A stretch of 64,000 nt of DNA from Microlunatus phosphovorus NM-1 (GTDB lineage: Bacteria > Actinomycetota > Actinomycetes > Propionibacteriales > Propionibacteriaceae), in NCBI RefSeq assembly GCF_000270245.1, contig NC_015635.1:3348001-3412000 (forward strand). The letters are read 5' to 3'. The stretch's first letter is position 1. Every line of letters starts with the position of its first letter. The notes below the pieces were generated by a model that made no database searches, had not been told where the DNA came from, and saw only the letters and a program-made list of their open reading frames with translations. Both the position numbers and the translations under genes were made by a program. Of the stretch, positions 52,882 to 63,000 are shown one piece after another.

Positions 52882-54228
52882 CAGGGCTTGTTCAAAGTCG
52901 TGGTTGCGGCGTGGTGTCGGGTTGACACGCCATGGGTGAGGTATAAGCCGGGCGGGCACGGTGGATACCGGGATCGTGGTGGGTGCTTGACGTCCACTGC
53001 CGATCGATCGGAGTCCTGCCGTGCCCGCACCCGTATCTTCTCTCATCCCGGCCGCTGATGCGCTGCGCGCCCATCAGGTCGAACCCGGTCACGGTGTTCC
53101 GGTCGAGGTGTGGGAGGTGTTGTCGATCATCACCGATCCGCGGGGCCGGCGGGGCCGCCGGTATGAGCTGGCCACCGTGCTGGTGGTCGCGTTGGCCGCG
53201 GTGGTCGGCGGATCACGGAGTCTGGCTTCGATCGCCGGATGGGCAGCGGATCTGCCCACCTGGCATTGGCCACGGTTGGGGATCACCCGGCGGCCGCCGA
53301 GCCTGTCGACGATCCGCCGGGTGCTGTTGCGGGTCGACCCGGAGGTGGTGGACGCGGTCCTGCACGCCTGGCTGGCCACGCTGACACCGGTCTCGTCGCG
53401 GTGGCGGGCGGTCGCGGTGGATGGCAAGACCTGCCGCGGCGCCCGCGGTGTGGATGGGTCGAGGGTGCATCTGTTCTCGATCGTCGACCATGCCACCGGG
53501 GTGCCGTTGGGGCAGGTCAACGCCGGCGGGAAAGATCATGAGATCGCCGCGTTCGCGGCGGTGTTGGACCGGATCAACCTCAACGGCGTCATCGTCACCG
53601 CCGATGCTCTCCACACGCAACGTGGCCATGCCCACTATCTGCACCGGCACGGCGGCCGGTACGTCTTCGTGGTGAAACGGAACCAGCCCACCTTGTACGA
53701 CCAGCTCGCCGGGCTCCCGTGGAGCAAGGTGCCGGTCGCTCATCGTGTGGTGGAGAAAGGGCATGGGCGACGGGAGTCCCGTACCCTGCAGCTGACCGGT
53801 GTCCGGGCCGGGATCGGGTTCCCGCACGCCCGGCTCGTCGGCCGGATCGTGCGGAACCGGACCGAGACCGCCACCGGCGAGACCACGCAGGAGATCGTCT
53901 ATGTGGTCACCAGTCTCGGCTGGTCAGACATCGCCCCGGCCGACCTCGCGACCTTGGTCCGTGGTCATTGGAGCATCGAGAACAAGGTGCATTGGGTGCG
54001 TGATCTCACCTTCGACGAGGACCACTCCACCGTGCGCACCGGCACCCTGCCCCAGCTGATGGCAACCCTGCGCAACACTGCGATCGGACTCCTCCGACTC
54101 CGCGGGAAACACACCAACATCGCCGCCGCGACCCGCAGCCTCGGTCGCCAAACCGGCCAACTGCTCGACCTGATCGATCACGCCCAGGTCACACCAGTCA
54201 CAACAGAATCAACTTTGAATTGACCCTG
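52882..54228 (+). mobile_element. ISAs1-family insertion sequence with 10-bp target duplications
   Basis: The element is 1347 bp. Its ends are CAGGGCTTGTTCAAAGT on the left and the complement of CAGGGTCAATTCAAAGT on the right (13 of 17 matches). GGAGAGGACC flanks both sides (52872-52881 and 54229-54238), a perfect 10-bp target duplication. One intact transposase fills the element. This indicates a fairly recent insertion into the helicase remnant. Confidence 0.9.
53021..54223 (+). CDS. ISAs1-family DDE transposase
   Basis: The 400-residue protein matches ISAs1 transposases: N-terminal DUF4338-like region ([12 protein letters not shown]), then the DDE core with Asp134 in [11 protein letters not shown], Asp195 in [11 protein letters not shown] and Glu320 in [11 protein letters not shown]. 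The conserved [15 protein letters not shown] block follows. The frame is intact, starts at GTG 53021 and ends 5 bases from the right tip. The element therefore may still move. Its GC content fits the host. Confidence 0.94.
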   Translation: MPAPVSSLIPAADALRAHQVEPGHGVPVEVWEVLSIITDPRGRRGRRYELATVLVVALAAVVGGSRSLASIAGWAADLPTWHWPRLGITRRPPSLSTIRRVLLRVDPEVVDAVLHAWLATLTPVSSRWRAVAVDGKTCRGARGVDGSRVHLFSIVDHATGVPLGQVNAGGKDHEIAAFAAVLDRINLNGVIVTADALHTQRGHAHYLHRHGGRYVFVVKRNQPTLYDQLAGLPWSKVPVAHRVVEKGHGRRESRTLQLTGVRAGIGFPHARLVGRIVRNRTETATGETTQEIVYVVTSLGWSDIAPADLATLVRGHWSIENKVHWVRDLTFDEDHSTVRTGTLPQLMATLRNTAIGLLRLRGKHTNIAAATRSLGRQTGQLLDLIDHAQVTPVTTESTLN

Positions 54229-54598
54229 GGAGAGGACCGCCTCGCCGTCGCCTCGTTGTGGTCGAAGGCGTACCGGCCGGACGAACGGACACACGCTGAC
54301 TGACGCCCATCTCGACTTGGCCGGCCTGGCTGAGGCCGACGCTCTTCTCGCCGAGCTGGACGTGGACTGGTCCGACGGCGAGTTCTCCAACCAGGTGAAG
54401 GAGCGGTTCACCGCCGAGCGGGACGGGGTGCATTCGCTGGAGACGCCGGGTGGCTGGTCGTTCACCATGGTGCCCGCCGGGCTTGCCGTTGTGCGGAACC
54501 TGATGCAGGAGCAGGTCGCGGTGCATGCGCGAGACCGCAGCAGATACGGCAACTGGTCCGACGCTGGCACCGGCGCCGGCAAGACAGTGTCGGCGATG

Positions 54599-54809
54599 CT
54601 GGGGGTCGTTTTCCCGGTGTGACCGTCGCGCGACTGCCAGGCGGTTGCGTTACTGAAACCATGTTCGTATTCGCCAAGGTGCGCTTCGACGGCAGGACTA
54701 CTTCGTGGATATGGAAGTCGCCCGGGATCACCAACCAGGAGGAACTTCTCGGTGCGCTCATCATGAGGTAGAGACGCTCAAGGCGGAGATGCTGGAGTAT
54801 TGGGAGTGA
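54599..54809 (+). pseudogene. Truncated, frameshifted paralogue of the small acidic protein (copy B')
   Basis: From 54604 the frame reads GRFPGVTVARLPGGCVTETM, then FVFAKVRFDG and WIWKSPGITNQEELLGALIM, and hits a TAG. Copy B has one more base at this place (ATGCAGGTGG against ATGAGGTAG), so a deletion caused the frameshift. After it, ETLKAEMLEYWE and a TGA follow in the other frame. The N-terminus is replaced by the helicase remnant, which marks a recombination joint near 54600. Confidence 0.6.
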
Positions 54810-55180
54810 GGTCAACGCAGCTTTTCCCTAGGCAGCCAAACCGCCGACGCTTTCTCCAATTGATACCTCGGAGCTATGGTATAGAGGATGAGGATACGCT
54901 TCAGACCATCGATAGAAAGCTGGGGCGGTTCAACAAGATTCAGATCTGCACTCCGGTCGGGTCGGATGGTCGATGGTCCTGCGACACCATCAGCGTGTGG
55001 AGCTTAAACCAGCCGACTTCATCGTTTAAGCGTCGATGATCAGCGAGGTATCTGTGATATCTGGCGAAAGCTTGAAGGACAGCCAACCAAATGGGGCTCT
55101 GACAGCTACGTCGAATACGATGAGCGAGGCGTGCAGAGACAACAAGATCACTACCTTCTCCTTGGTCGATGCGTTTGGCT
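54806..55180 (+). pseudogene. Frameshifted hypothetical gene after copy B'
   Basis: A GTG at 54806 overlaps the old stop of copy B' (GTGA). The frame encodes RSTQLFPRQPNRRRFLQLIP and DTLQTIDRKLGRFNKIQICT, and stops at 55039. Another frame continues with GICDIWRKLEGQPTKWGSDS and YVEYDERGVQRQQDHYL until it runs into the opposite-strand lipoprotein gene. A one-base deletion near 55030 would explain this. No family is recognised. The GC content is lower than that of the flanks. Confidence 0.45.
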
Positions 55181-55181
55181 G

Positions 55182-56954
55182 TCAGGAGCCAGTGGCGGAG
55201 AAGTGCTGGTAGTCCTTCGGACTCGTCCAGTCGCCGCCCCACTCCCAGCCGACATCGCGGAAGGCGCGCACGACAACGGAGTCGGCGGTGATGAGACCTT
55301 TCACCGTCGCTCGACGGGCTCCGGGTCTGGCGTACGGCTGCCCCGCCTTCGGTGACACCCCCGCCTGCGTGACGTACGGGTTCTGGACCGGGTTGAGGTC
55401 GATGGCCGCACCGAAGGAGTGCTGTGACCAGCGATCGGTGCCGGCCACGGTTCTGCAGTTGAAGCCGGACGAGTTGTTGGCGGCCATGGACTTCTCGTCG
55501 TCTCCCCCGTACTCGCTGACCAGCACCATTCGCTGGATCGGGAACCGCGCCGCGTAGAGCTTTCGGAAGACGGCGACGACGTCGTCCGCGTGCTCGGCGG
55601 CGATCACCAGCTCGCCGGATCGCACTCGGCCGTCGAAGTCCCAGTAACTGAGGCGCAGATAGCGAAGGTCCGCCAGCGGCACCGGGCACCCGGGACGGTG
55701 GCTGGTGGCCATCCGGGCGCGGATCTCGTCGGTGATGGGGCTGACCGAGGACTTGAAGGCTGGTGACGCGGGCGACGCCCGGGGCGGTTCGTCCGCCAGC
55801 CCGGTCCCGCGACGCAGCTTCCGCCACGCCGCCGTCGCCTCGGCCGCGGCACGTCCGTTCTGGAAGCGCGGCAGCCCCCCGGCTGCCGGGATCACGGCCG
55901 GTCGCCAGCTGTCGGCGACGACCCGGCCGTCGCGGACGGTGAGGTCGAGCAGCCCGGTCGCTCCGTTGCGTCCGTGGTACCAGATGAAGTTGCCCAGCCC
56001 GTACGACACATATGTGGAGCCGAGCCAGCCCGCACCCTGCAACCGGTGGCTGTGGGTGCCCACCACGGCAGCGGCTCCGGCGCCCGCGAGCGCTTTGGCC
56101 AACGCCTGCTGCCTGGTGGTGGCCTTGGTCGAGTTCTCCTCGCCCCAGTGGAGATAGACCACCACCGCAGCTCCCTCGGCCGCCGCCCGGTCAACGGCAC
56201 GCACCAAGGCCGACCTGCCTGGCCCGCGAGCAGCCGCCAACCCCGGCGTGCTCGCACCTGCCTGCCAGTGCGGCGCCGTGCTCTCCAGGAAGGAGTCGTC
56301 GGCGGCGAAGAAGGCGAACTGCTGTCCCCGCAGGGTGACGCGATACGGCGTGAGTGCCTCGGCACGATCGCGGCCTACGCCGAGAACGGGAATCGGGGCG
56401 GTTGCCTTGACCCGGAGCGTGTCGGCCAGTCCTTGGGCACCGAAGTCGACTCCGTGGTTGTTCGCGACCGAGACGGCGTCGACGCCAGCCGCGTGTAGTG
56501 CCTCGAGCGCCGACGGCCCGGTTCGGAAGTGGTAGCGATTGTCGGCGTCCTCCAACTCCTTGGGATCGCGCGTGCCTCTGTTCGTGAGGGCGGCCTCCAG
56601 GTTCACCATGGTGAAGTCCGCGGCCGCGGTCGCTGCCTTGATCGGGTCGAGACCCGTCTCTGGTTCGTCGAGGAACTCGCGAAGGTCATCCTCGAACATC
56701 ACGTCACCCCCGAACGCCAGCCTCACCGTCCTCGACGCAGGAGGTTCTGAAGACGGTTGGGATCGATCGCCCCGAGCCGACTCTTGAGCTGGACTCATCG
56801 CAGCCTCCACGGTGTCGCCAGGTGGGCTTGGCGAGGAACGAGCAATCGCAGGGCCACGAGCGCGATCAACGCAGCCCATCAGCAGAAGCAGGCCCACCAG
56901 ATTCGCGGCGACGACCGCCGAGCGCGTCCGGTACTTGGCCGTGTGGAACGTCAT
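55182..56954 (-). CDS. CapA-type domain fused to M15-type peptidase, lipoprotein
   Basis: The 590-residue protein has a lipoprotein signal with lipobox LMGC (Cys28). About residues 75-320 are a CapA/PgsA-like domain: VRLAFGGDVMFED, FTMVNLEAALTNRG, SVANNHGVDFG and VGTHSHRLQGAG. About residues 405-590 are an M15-like D-Ala-D-Ala (or L-Ala-D-Glu) peptidase domain with zinc motif HSFGAAIDLNP and KDYQHFS. CapA domains act in capsule or poly-gamma-glutamate handling; M15 domains cut peptidoglycan peptides. The fusion suggests an enzyme at the cell surface that works on a peptide-containing polymer. The start is the first ATG. Confidence 0.87.
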   Translation of the reverse strand: MTFHTAKYRTRSAVVAANLVGLLLLMGCVDRARGPAIARSSPSPPGDTVEAAMSPAQESARGDRSQPSSEPPASRTVRLAFGGDVMFEDDLREFLDEPETGLDPIKAATAAADFTMVNLEAALTNRGTRDPKELEDADNRYHFRTGPSALEALHAAGVDAVSVANNHGVDFGAQGLADTLRVKATAPIPVLGVGRDRAEALTPYRVTLRGQQFAFFAADDSFLESTAPHWQAGASTPGLAAARGPGRSALVRAVDRAAAEGAAVVVYLHWGEENSTKATTRQQALAKALAGAGAAAVVGTHSHRLQGAGWLGSTYVSYGLGNFIWYHGRNGATGLLDLTVRDGRVVADSWRPAVIPAAGGLPRFQNGRAAAEATAAWRKLRRGTGLADEPPRASPASPAFKSSVSPITDEIRARMATSHRPGCPVPLADLRYLRLSYWDFDGRVRSGELVIAAEHADDVVAVFRKLYAARFPIQRMVLVSEYGGDDEKSMAANNSSGFNCRTVAGTDRWSQHSFGAAIDLNPVQNPYVTQAGVSPKAGQPYARPGARRATVKGLITADSVVVRAFRDVGWEWGGDWTSPKDYQHFSATGS

Positions 56955-57153
56955 AGGCCGCCGCTCCGTTCACTCCGAGCGCGAATGACCCTACAGATTT
57001 CAACGAATCACCAGTTCACATGGTTCCGAGTCCTCCGGCCGCCCGATGCCGAGCGATGACGCGCACGTCGGAGCAATAGCCCAAGGTCTGGCGTGTCGCC
57101 ACGACTCGACCTAGCGTGGAAACACCGCTACCCCATCTCGGCAGGAGACGTCG

Positions 57154-58119
57154 ATGACGACGCACCGAAGGAAGCTGATCCGCTGGGCAGTTCTGATCGT
57201 GTCCGGCCTCGCCCTGCTCGTACCGACCGCTGCACCGGCCGACGCCAAGCCCCGTGGTCACCGCTCTCCAGCCGTGATCGCGCTGCCGAACGGGTTCCTG
57301 CCCGAGGGCATCACCATCGACCAGCGCGGCCGTGACCGCGGCACCGCCTACTTCGGCTCTCGTGCGGACGGCGACATCTACGCCGCGAATCTGCGGACCG
57401 GCAAGGGACGCGTCATCAGCCAGGGCCCCGGCACACCATCAGTCGGGCTGAAGACGGATCACCACGGATTGCTCTACGTCTCGGGCGGTGCCTCCGGCAC
57501 AGCGCGGGTGGTCGACATCCGCAGCGGGCGGATCCTGGCCGAGTATCAGCTGACCGACGCAACCGCCACGTTCGTCAACGACGTGGTGTTGACCAAGCAT
57601 GACGCCTGGTTCACCGACTCGCAGCAGGCCCAGCTCTACGCGGTGCCGCTCGCCAGGAAGGGGCGACCGGCGCCGGCCTCGGCCGTCCGTACGGTGCCGC
57701 TCACCGGCGACTGGCAGCAAATGGCCGGGTTCAACGCCAACGGCATCGAGATCAGCCCAGACGGCCGCTCGCTGCTGGTCGTGCAGTCCGGCACCGGATT
57801 CCTGTTCCGGGTCGATCCGCGCACCGGCCACGCGAAGCGGGTCGAGCTCGGCGGCGCACTGCTGACCAACGGCGACGGTCTGCTGGTGGAAGGCCGCACC
57901 CTCTATGCGGTGCAGAACCAGTTCAACCAGGTCGCGGTCGTGCGCCTCGACCGCGCGGGCCGGTCGGGTCGGTTGGTGACCACCGTGACGGATCCGCGGT
58001 TCGACATTCCGACGACGATCGCCTCGTACGGCAAGCACCTGTATCTCCCCAACGCCCGCTTCACGACGCCGCCGACGCCGGAGACCCCGTACACGGCGGT
58101 GCGGATCAAGCGCCCCTGA
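57154..58119 (+). CDS. Secreted SMP-30/lactonase-like beta-propeller protein
   Basis: The 321-residue protein has a signal peptide (RKLIRW then a hydrophobic core, cleavage after ADA) and beta-propeller repeats such as GLLYVSGGASGTARVVDIRSG and NGIEISPDGRSLLVV. It resembles SMP-30/gluconolactonase-type proteins, with a possible metal residue in FLPEGIT and in FVNDVVLT (Asn-Asp). AGGAGA precedes the ATG. It is divergent from the CapA gene. No clear pathway partner is nearby, and its enzyme activity is unproven. Confidence 0.8.
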   Translation: MTTHRRKLIRWAVLIVSGLALLVPTAAPADAKPRGHRSPAVIALPNGFLPEGITIDQRGRDRGTAYFGSRADGDIYAANLRTGKGRVISQGPGTPSVGLKTDHHGLLYVSGGASGTARVVDIRSGRILAEYQLTDATATFVNDVVLTKHDAWFTDSQQAQLYAVPLARKGRPAPASAVRTVPLTGDWQQMAGFNANGIEISPDGRSLLVVQSGTGFLFRVDPRTGHAKRVELGGALLTNGDGLLVEGRTLYAVQNQFNQVAVVRLDRAGRSGRLVTTVTDPRFDIPTTIASYGKHLYLPNARFTTPPTPETPYTAVRIKRP

Positions 58120-58142
58120 ATCGGGTGGTCTGTGGGGAGCCG

Positions 58143-59156
58143 TCAGCGTAGGGGCATGCTGCTGCCGCGGACGATCAACTGCGGGACCAGCACGGCCTCG
58201 CGGGCTTCAGTTCGGCCGTGATCGAGCCGCTCGACGGCGGCCGAGACGGCCCAGCGGCCGAGTTGATCCACGTCCTGCCGGACGCTGGTCAGGTCGATCC
58301 GGCGGAGCCTGGCCAAGGCGGAGTCGTCGTAGCCGGTGATGGATAGGTCGTCGGGCACCCGTACGCCCGCGGCATCGAACTCCTCGATGGCGCCCACCGC
58401 GCAGCTGTCGTTGAAGGCCACGACCGCGGTCGGCAAAGGTCCCGTACGCAGCAATTCCTGCGCCCCTCGTCGGCCACCTTCCTCAACGAGACCACCACCG
58501 ACGATCGTCGCCCGGTCGAGCAGGCCGTGCCGCCGCATGCTCTCCTCGAATCCTGCCCTGCGCTCGCCGGAGATGACCCCGCTGCCACCGTCGATATGAG
58601 CGATCCGGCGGTGTCCCGACTCCACCAGGTGATCGACGACAAGCCCGGTCCCGGCGCGATCGGAGCAACGCACAACGTCGGCCTCGGGGATGCCGAGCGT
58701 CCTGCCGACCGAGATGACCGGTGTGCCGTCCAGCAGTGCGCGGACCGCCTCTCCGTCGAGTTCCGAGCCGACCAGCACCAGCGCCTCGCACCGGAATTCC
58801 ACGGCGGCCTCGATCGCCCGTTCTTCCGAGTGCCTGGCAGTCCAGGGAGTCAACACGATCTGGTAATGATCCTGCTCAGCGTCCGCGATGATCGCATCGA
58901 CGATCTCGGCATGGATCCAGTTGTGCAGATCCGCGACCACACCCAACTGGCGCGTACGCCGCAACGCAAGCATGCTGGCCGTCCGGTTGGGCCGATAGCC
59001 GAGGCGATCCGCGGCCGCGAACACGCGCCGCCGGCTCTCCTCACTGGCCCCCGGCGAACCTCGGAAGACAATCGACACCAGCGCTTTCGACACACCCGCC
59101 TCACGGGCGACATCGCGCATCGTCGGGCGCGGGTCGGCCCGCTCCGCCGTCGACAC
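58143..59156 (-). CDS. LacI-family transcriptional regulator
   Basis: The 337-residue protein starts with a LacI helix-turn-helix (TMRDVAREAGVSKALVSIVFRG, about residues 12-33) and hinge, followed by a periplasmic-binding-like sugar domain (LGVVADLHNWIHAEI; ITGYDDSALARL). The hinge helix reads NRTASMLALRR. It has no divergent sugar gene beside it; the next gene upstream, nudC, is 9 bases away on the same strand. Its target and ligand are unknown. Confidence 0.9.
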   Translation of the reverse strand: MSTAERADPRPTMRDVAREAGVSKALVSIVFRGSPGASEESRRRVFAAADRLGYRPNRTASMLALRRTRQLGVVADLHNWIHAEIVDAIIADAEQDHYQIVLTPWTARHSEERAIEAAVEFRCEALVLVGSELDGEAVRALLDGTPVISVGRTLGIPEADVVRCSDRAGTGLVVDHLVESGHRRIAHIDGGSGVISGERRAGFEESMRRHGLLDRATIVGGGLVEEGGRRGAQELLRTGPLPTAVVAFNDSCAVGAIEEFDAAGVRVPDDLSITGYDDSALARLRRIDLTSVRQDVDQLGRWAVSAAVERLDHGRTEAREAVLVPQLIVRGSSMPLR

Positions 59157-59165
59157 GGGTCCTCC

Positions 59166-60038
59166 TCAGATCAGGTCGGGCTGGCCCTCGAGCCAGGCAT
59201 CGATCATCCGGGAGGCGATCGAACTGGCGCCCGGCAGTCGGACCTCTCCGGCTGCCACGGCGTCGCGGACCTCGGCGCGGGTCATCCAGGCCGCGTGCTC
59301 GAGCTCGTCGGCGTCGACGCAGATCTCGGTCGAGAGAGCCCGAGCGAAGAAGCCGAGCATCAGGGAACGCGGGAACGGCCAGGGCTGGCTGCCGAAATAG
59401 CGAGTCTCCCCGACCTCGATGTCGGCCTCTTCGGCGATCTCTCGATGGATCGTCTGCTCCGCCGACTCACCGGTCTCGACGAATCCAGCAAGCACCGAGA
59501 TCCGGTTGCCCCAGGACGGTTGGCCGCCCAGCAGCAGCCGGTCGCGGTCATCGAGCACGCCGACGATCACCGCCGGATCGGTCCGCGGGAAGTCGTCGAT
59601 ACCGCAGATGTCGCAGTGCCGGGCGAAGCCGCCGTTGATCGCCAGCGTCTCGCTGCCGCACCGACCGCAGAACTGCGCCGTACGGTGCCAGTTGCACACC
59701 GCCGCCGCCGTGGCGGCGATGTCGCGCTCGCTGTCGCTGAGCTGGAACCCGACTTCGCGGAAGTCGTGCACCTCGCCCTCGGTGAGAGCCTCGACCACGA
59801 ACACCGGGCATCCGTTGAGCATCCCCAGCAACCGGTGCCGCTGATCGTCGTATTCGACGAACGGCTTGGTCATCCGCAGCTTGCTGCCGCCCACATTGGT
59901 GGTGAAACGCGACTTGTTGTCGATCTTCAGCAGCCTGGCCTCGCTGTCCCGCCACAGGTTCGCCACCCACTCCGGCGAGGTGCGGTGGTGATCGACGCGG
60001 TCGAGGTCGCTGGCCATGGCCCAGTTGAGCACCAGCAC
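59166..60038 (-). CDS. nudC: NAD(+) diphosphatase NudC
   Basis: The 290-residue protein has the NudC zinc ribbon (CGRCGS...CDICG near residues 120-140), the Nudix box GFVETGESAEQTIHREIAEEAD and the NADH signature SQPWPFPRSLM. NudC hydrolyses NADH and removes NAD caps from RNA. A GTG at 60038 is kept as the start because the first residues align with the family; ATG 60017 is an alternative. It lies 3 bases after the adnB stop, as in mycobacteria where nudC sits near adnAB. Confidence 0.93.
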   Translation of the reverse strand: MLVLNWAMASDLDRVDHHRTSPEWVANLWRDSEARLLKIDNKSRFTTNVGGSKLRMTKPFVEYDDQRHRLLGMLNGCPVFVVEALTEGEVHDFREVGFQLSDSERDIAATAAAVCNWHRTAQFCGRCGSETLAINGGFARHCDICGIDDFPRTDPAVIVGVLDDRDRLLLGGQPSWGNRISVLAGFVETGESAEQTIHREIAEEADIEVGETRYFGSQPWPFPRSLMLGFFARALSTEICVDADELEHAAWMTRAEVRDAVAAGEVRLPGASSIASRMIDAWLEGQPDLI

Positions 60039-60041
60039 AGC

Positions 60042-63000
60042 CTACGACCCAGGGTCGGAAATCAGCTGCTCGATCTCGGTTCGACCCGCCAGACGCTCCG
60101 GTCGCACGATCGTGTCGGTCGCCACCAGATAGAAGACCGCGTCGATCCGCGCCGGCGGCAGCCCCCAAACCTCCGCCCACGCCTGCCGATAGATCGCCAG
60201 CTGCAGCGGATCGGCCGCCTCGGCGTACCCGGTCTTCCAGTCCACGATCTGAAAGTCGTACGGGCGCTCGCCCTCCCTGGTCACGTCGCCCTCCCCCCGC
60301 AGGTCGTAGACGGCGTCGATCCGCCCCCGCACCAGCGTGCCGCCGACCGCCAGGGTGACCGGCGCCTCCACCGCATAGGGCACCCGGGTGCCGTATGCGC
60401 CGGCCACGAAGGCGTCGCAGAGCTCGCGCAGCCCTGCCTCGTCCACGGTCGTGGTGTCGGCCCGGTCTGCCAGCTCGTCCGGATCGAGGAGCGGCTGCTG
60501 CCCCAGATGCCCGGTGCCGATCGCGGCGCCGAAGTACTGCTCGACCCACTGGTGGAACCGGGTGCCAGCGCGGGCTGCTCGAGACGGCGGCCGGGGCATC
60601 GGTCGGGCCAGTTCGGCCGCCAGACCAGGTGAGTCGTGCTCCAGCCTCAGCAGCGTGGTGGCGGCAAGGGTCTCGGGCAACGCGACCACGGTGCTCTCCG
60701 ACCGGGCGGCCGCGAGCTCAGTCAGCAGCCGCTCGAGATCGTCGTCCCACCGCGCGGTGATCTCCAGTCCGTCCAGCAGAAGCTCCGCACCCGATCCGGT
60801 CGGGCGGTCATAGCTGCCGGTCTCCGCGCGGCGCCGGCGCGCGGCCTGCACCGCCTCAGCGGCGTCGGAGCGATGCCGCCACGCCTCCGGGTCGTAGGGC
60901 GCCGGCCATGCCACCGGGGCAGCCGCGGTGACCAGCGGGTTGGCGTCAGCGGTCGGCGGCGCCTCGGCCAGCACCTGGCCCTGCCGCTCCGCCTCGGCCA
61001 GGATCGCGCTGAGATAGCTGGAGGTGATCCGCGGCCGAACCCCGTCGACCCGCCAGGTGTGTCCGGTGCCGACCAACAGCCGGCGGGCCCGAGTCGCCGC
61101 CACGTACGCGAGTCGGTCCTCGGCCAGCAGCTGCTCCCGTTTGAGCGCCTCCTTGTACGACTGAACGGCGGTGTTGCTGGTCTCCCCCAGCTGCGGGATG
61201 GACTGGGCGTCACCGCGCAGATCGGCGGGCAGCACCCCAGGATTGGTCAGCCAGTTGTCGGTGACCCGGTCGCTGGGGAAGATGCCCTTCATCAAGGCGG
61301 GCAGGAACACCACGTCCCACTCCAGGCCCTTCGCCTTGTGCACGGTCAGCAGCTTCACGGCCTCCCGGTCCGACGGCACCGCCTGCTCCAGCCCAGCACC
61401 GGTGTCGATCTCGGCCTGGAGATAGGCGAGCAGCCCGGCCAGTGACGCATCGCCGTCGACATCCACGTACGCGCCGACCGCGTCATAGAACGCGCCCAGC
61501 TGATCGCGACGGTTGGTGCGGTCCAGCACCGGGGTGGCCATCAGCTCGACCTCCAAGCCGAGCGTGCTGATCACCCGGCGGCACAGGTCCAGCACCGGCT
61601 CCCCGGTGTGCCGGCGCAACGCAGCAAGCTCGGCGGCAAACTGGCCACACCGTTCGAGCGCCTCGGGCGAGTACGGCAGCTCCCCCGGGCTCTCCACCGC
61701 GTCCAGCAGGCTGATCAGCTCGGTTGGATCGACATCGGCGACCGCACCCTCCAGGTCGCGCAGCACGTCGTCGGCGACCGCGTCATCGTCGGTGACCTGA
61801 CCGACCTGGGCCAGCTCGCGAGCCCGGCGACCGAGCAGGGCCAGATCCCGCGGTCCGATCCGCCACCGCGGGCCGGTGAGCAGCCGGACCAGGTCCGGGT
61901 TGGCGGTGACGTCGTGCAGCACGCGCAGTGTGGAGGTCACGTCCATCACCTCGGGCAGGGTGAGCAGCCCGCCGAGCCCGACGATCTCCACCGGCACGTC
62001 CCGAGCGGTCAGCTCGGCATAGAACGGGGCGATGTCGGCGTTGCGCCGGGCGAGCAGGGCGATGTCGGCCCAGTGCGCCGCCGTGCCGTCGGTGCGGGCC
62101 GCGATCACCTGGTCGGCGACCCAGCTGACCTCCTCCGGCCAGGTCTCGAAGGTCGCCGCCCGGACCTGACCCGGCGAGGTGCCGTCCGGCGCGACCAGGA
62201 ACCCCATCCCGTGCGTTCCCCCGCTCGAACCCGCCGGATCCACGGTCCCCTCGCGCAGCGTCGTCTCGCGCAGCGGGCGGCTGAGGACGTTCGCCACGTC
62301 GAGGATGGTCTGCCCGCTGCGCCGATTGACCGTCAGGGCGAACCGGGCGGCCGGGCGCCCGGTCGAGGTCTTGAACTGGTCGGCGAAGGAGGTGATGTTG
62401 CTGGCCGCCGCGCCCCGCCAGCCATAGATCGCCTGGAACGGGTCGCCGACCGCAGTCACCGGATGTCCCATGCCTTCGTGTGGCGTGTATCCCGAGAAGA
62501 GACCGCGCAACATCTTCGCCTGAGCGGCGGACGTGTCCTGGTATTCATCCAGCAGCACGACCCGGTAGGTCGAACGGGCCAGCTCCGAGACCGCGGGCAC
62601 CTCCTGGGCGAGCCGAGCGGCGATCGCCATCTGATCGGCGAACTCGACCACGCCCAGCCGCTGCTTGAGCTGCTGATAGGCGACCACCAGACTGGCCAGC
62701 TCCAGCCGCTCCTGCGCAGCGGCGGCAGCCTTCTTCACGTCGGCATAGACATTGCCGTAGCGGTTCAGCGGTGCCGAGGCCAGCTCCAGCAGGTGAGCGT
62801 GCGCGTGCGGATCGAGCTCGCCGGTCGAGACCAGATGCTGCTGCAGGTCGGCATCCAGCCGCAGCACCCGCTCGGTGACCGAGGCCGGCCGCAGCCGGGA
62901 GATGTGCTCGAACGGACCGGCGGCCTCGCGTACGACCCGGGACGCCAGCCGATAGCGCGTCGCCCCGGTGATCATGGTCGGGTCCGTCTCGTAGCCCAGC

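Larger units (their letters stand above)
52833..54598 (+). pseudogene. Helicase remnant split by the insertion sequence
   Basis: Left of the element, the frame QFQITACRDGERTGED joins after removal of the element and one target copy to RLAVASLWSKAYRPDERTHA. A frameshift near 54296 then leads to LTDAHLDLAGLAEADALLAE and, later, GNWSDAGTGAGKTVSAML, a Walker A motif. The frame then breaks off at 54598 in the middle of the helicase fold. It looks like the N-terminal part of a superfamily 2 helicase. Both ends are missing, so it was broken before or after the element arrived. The exact family is not known to me. Confidence 0.5.
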
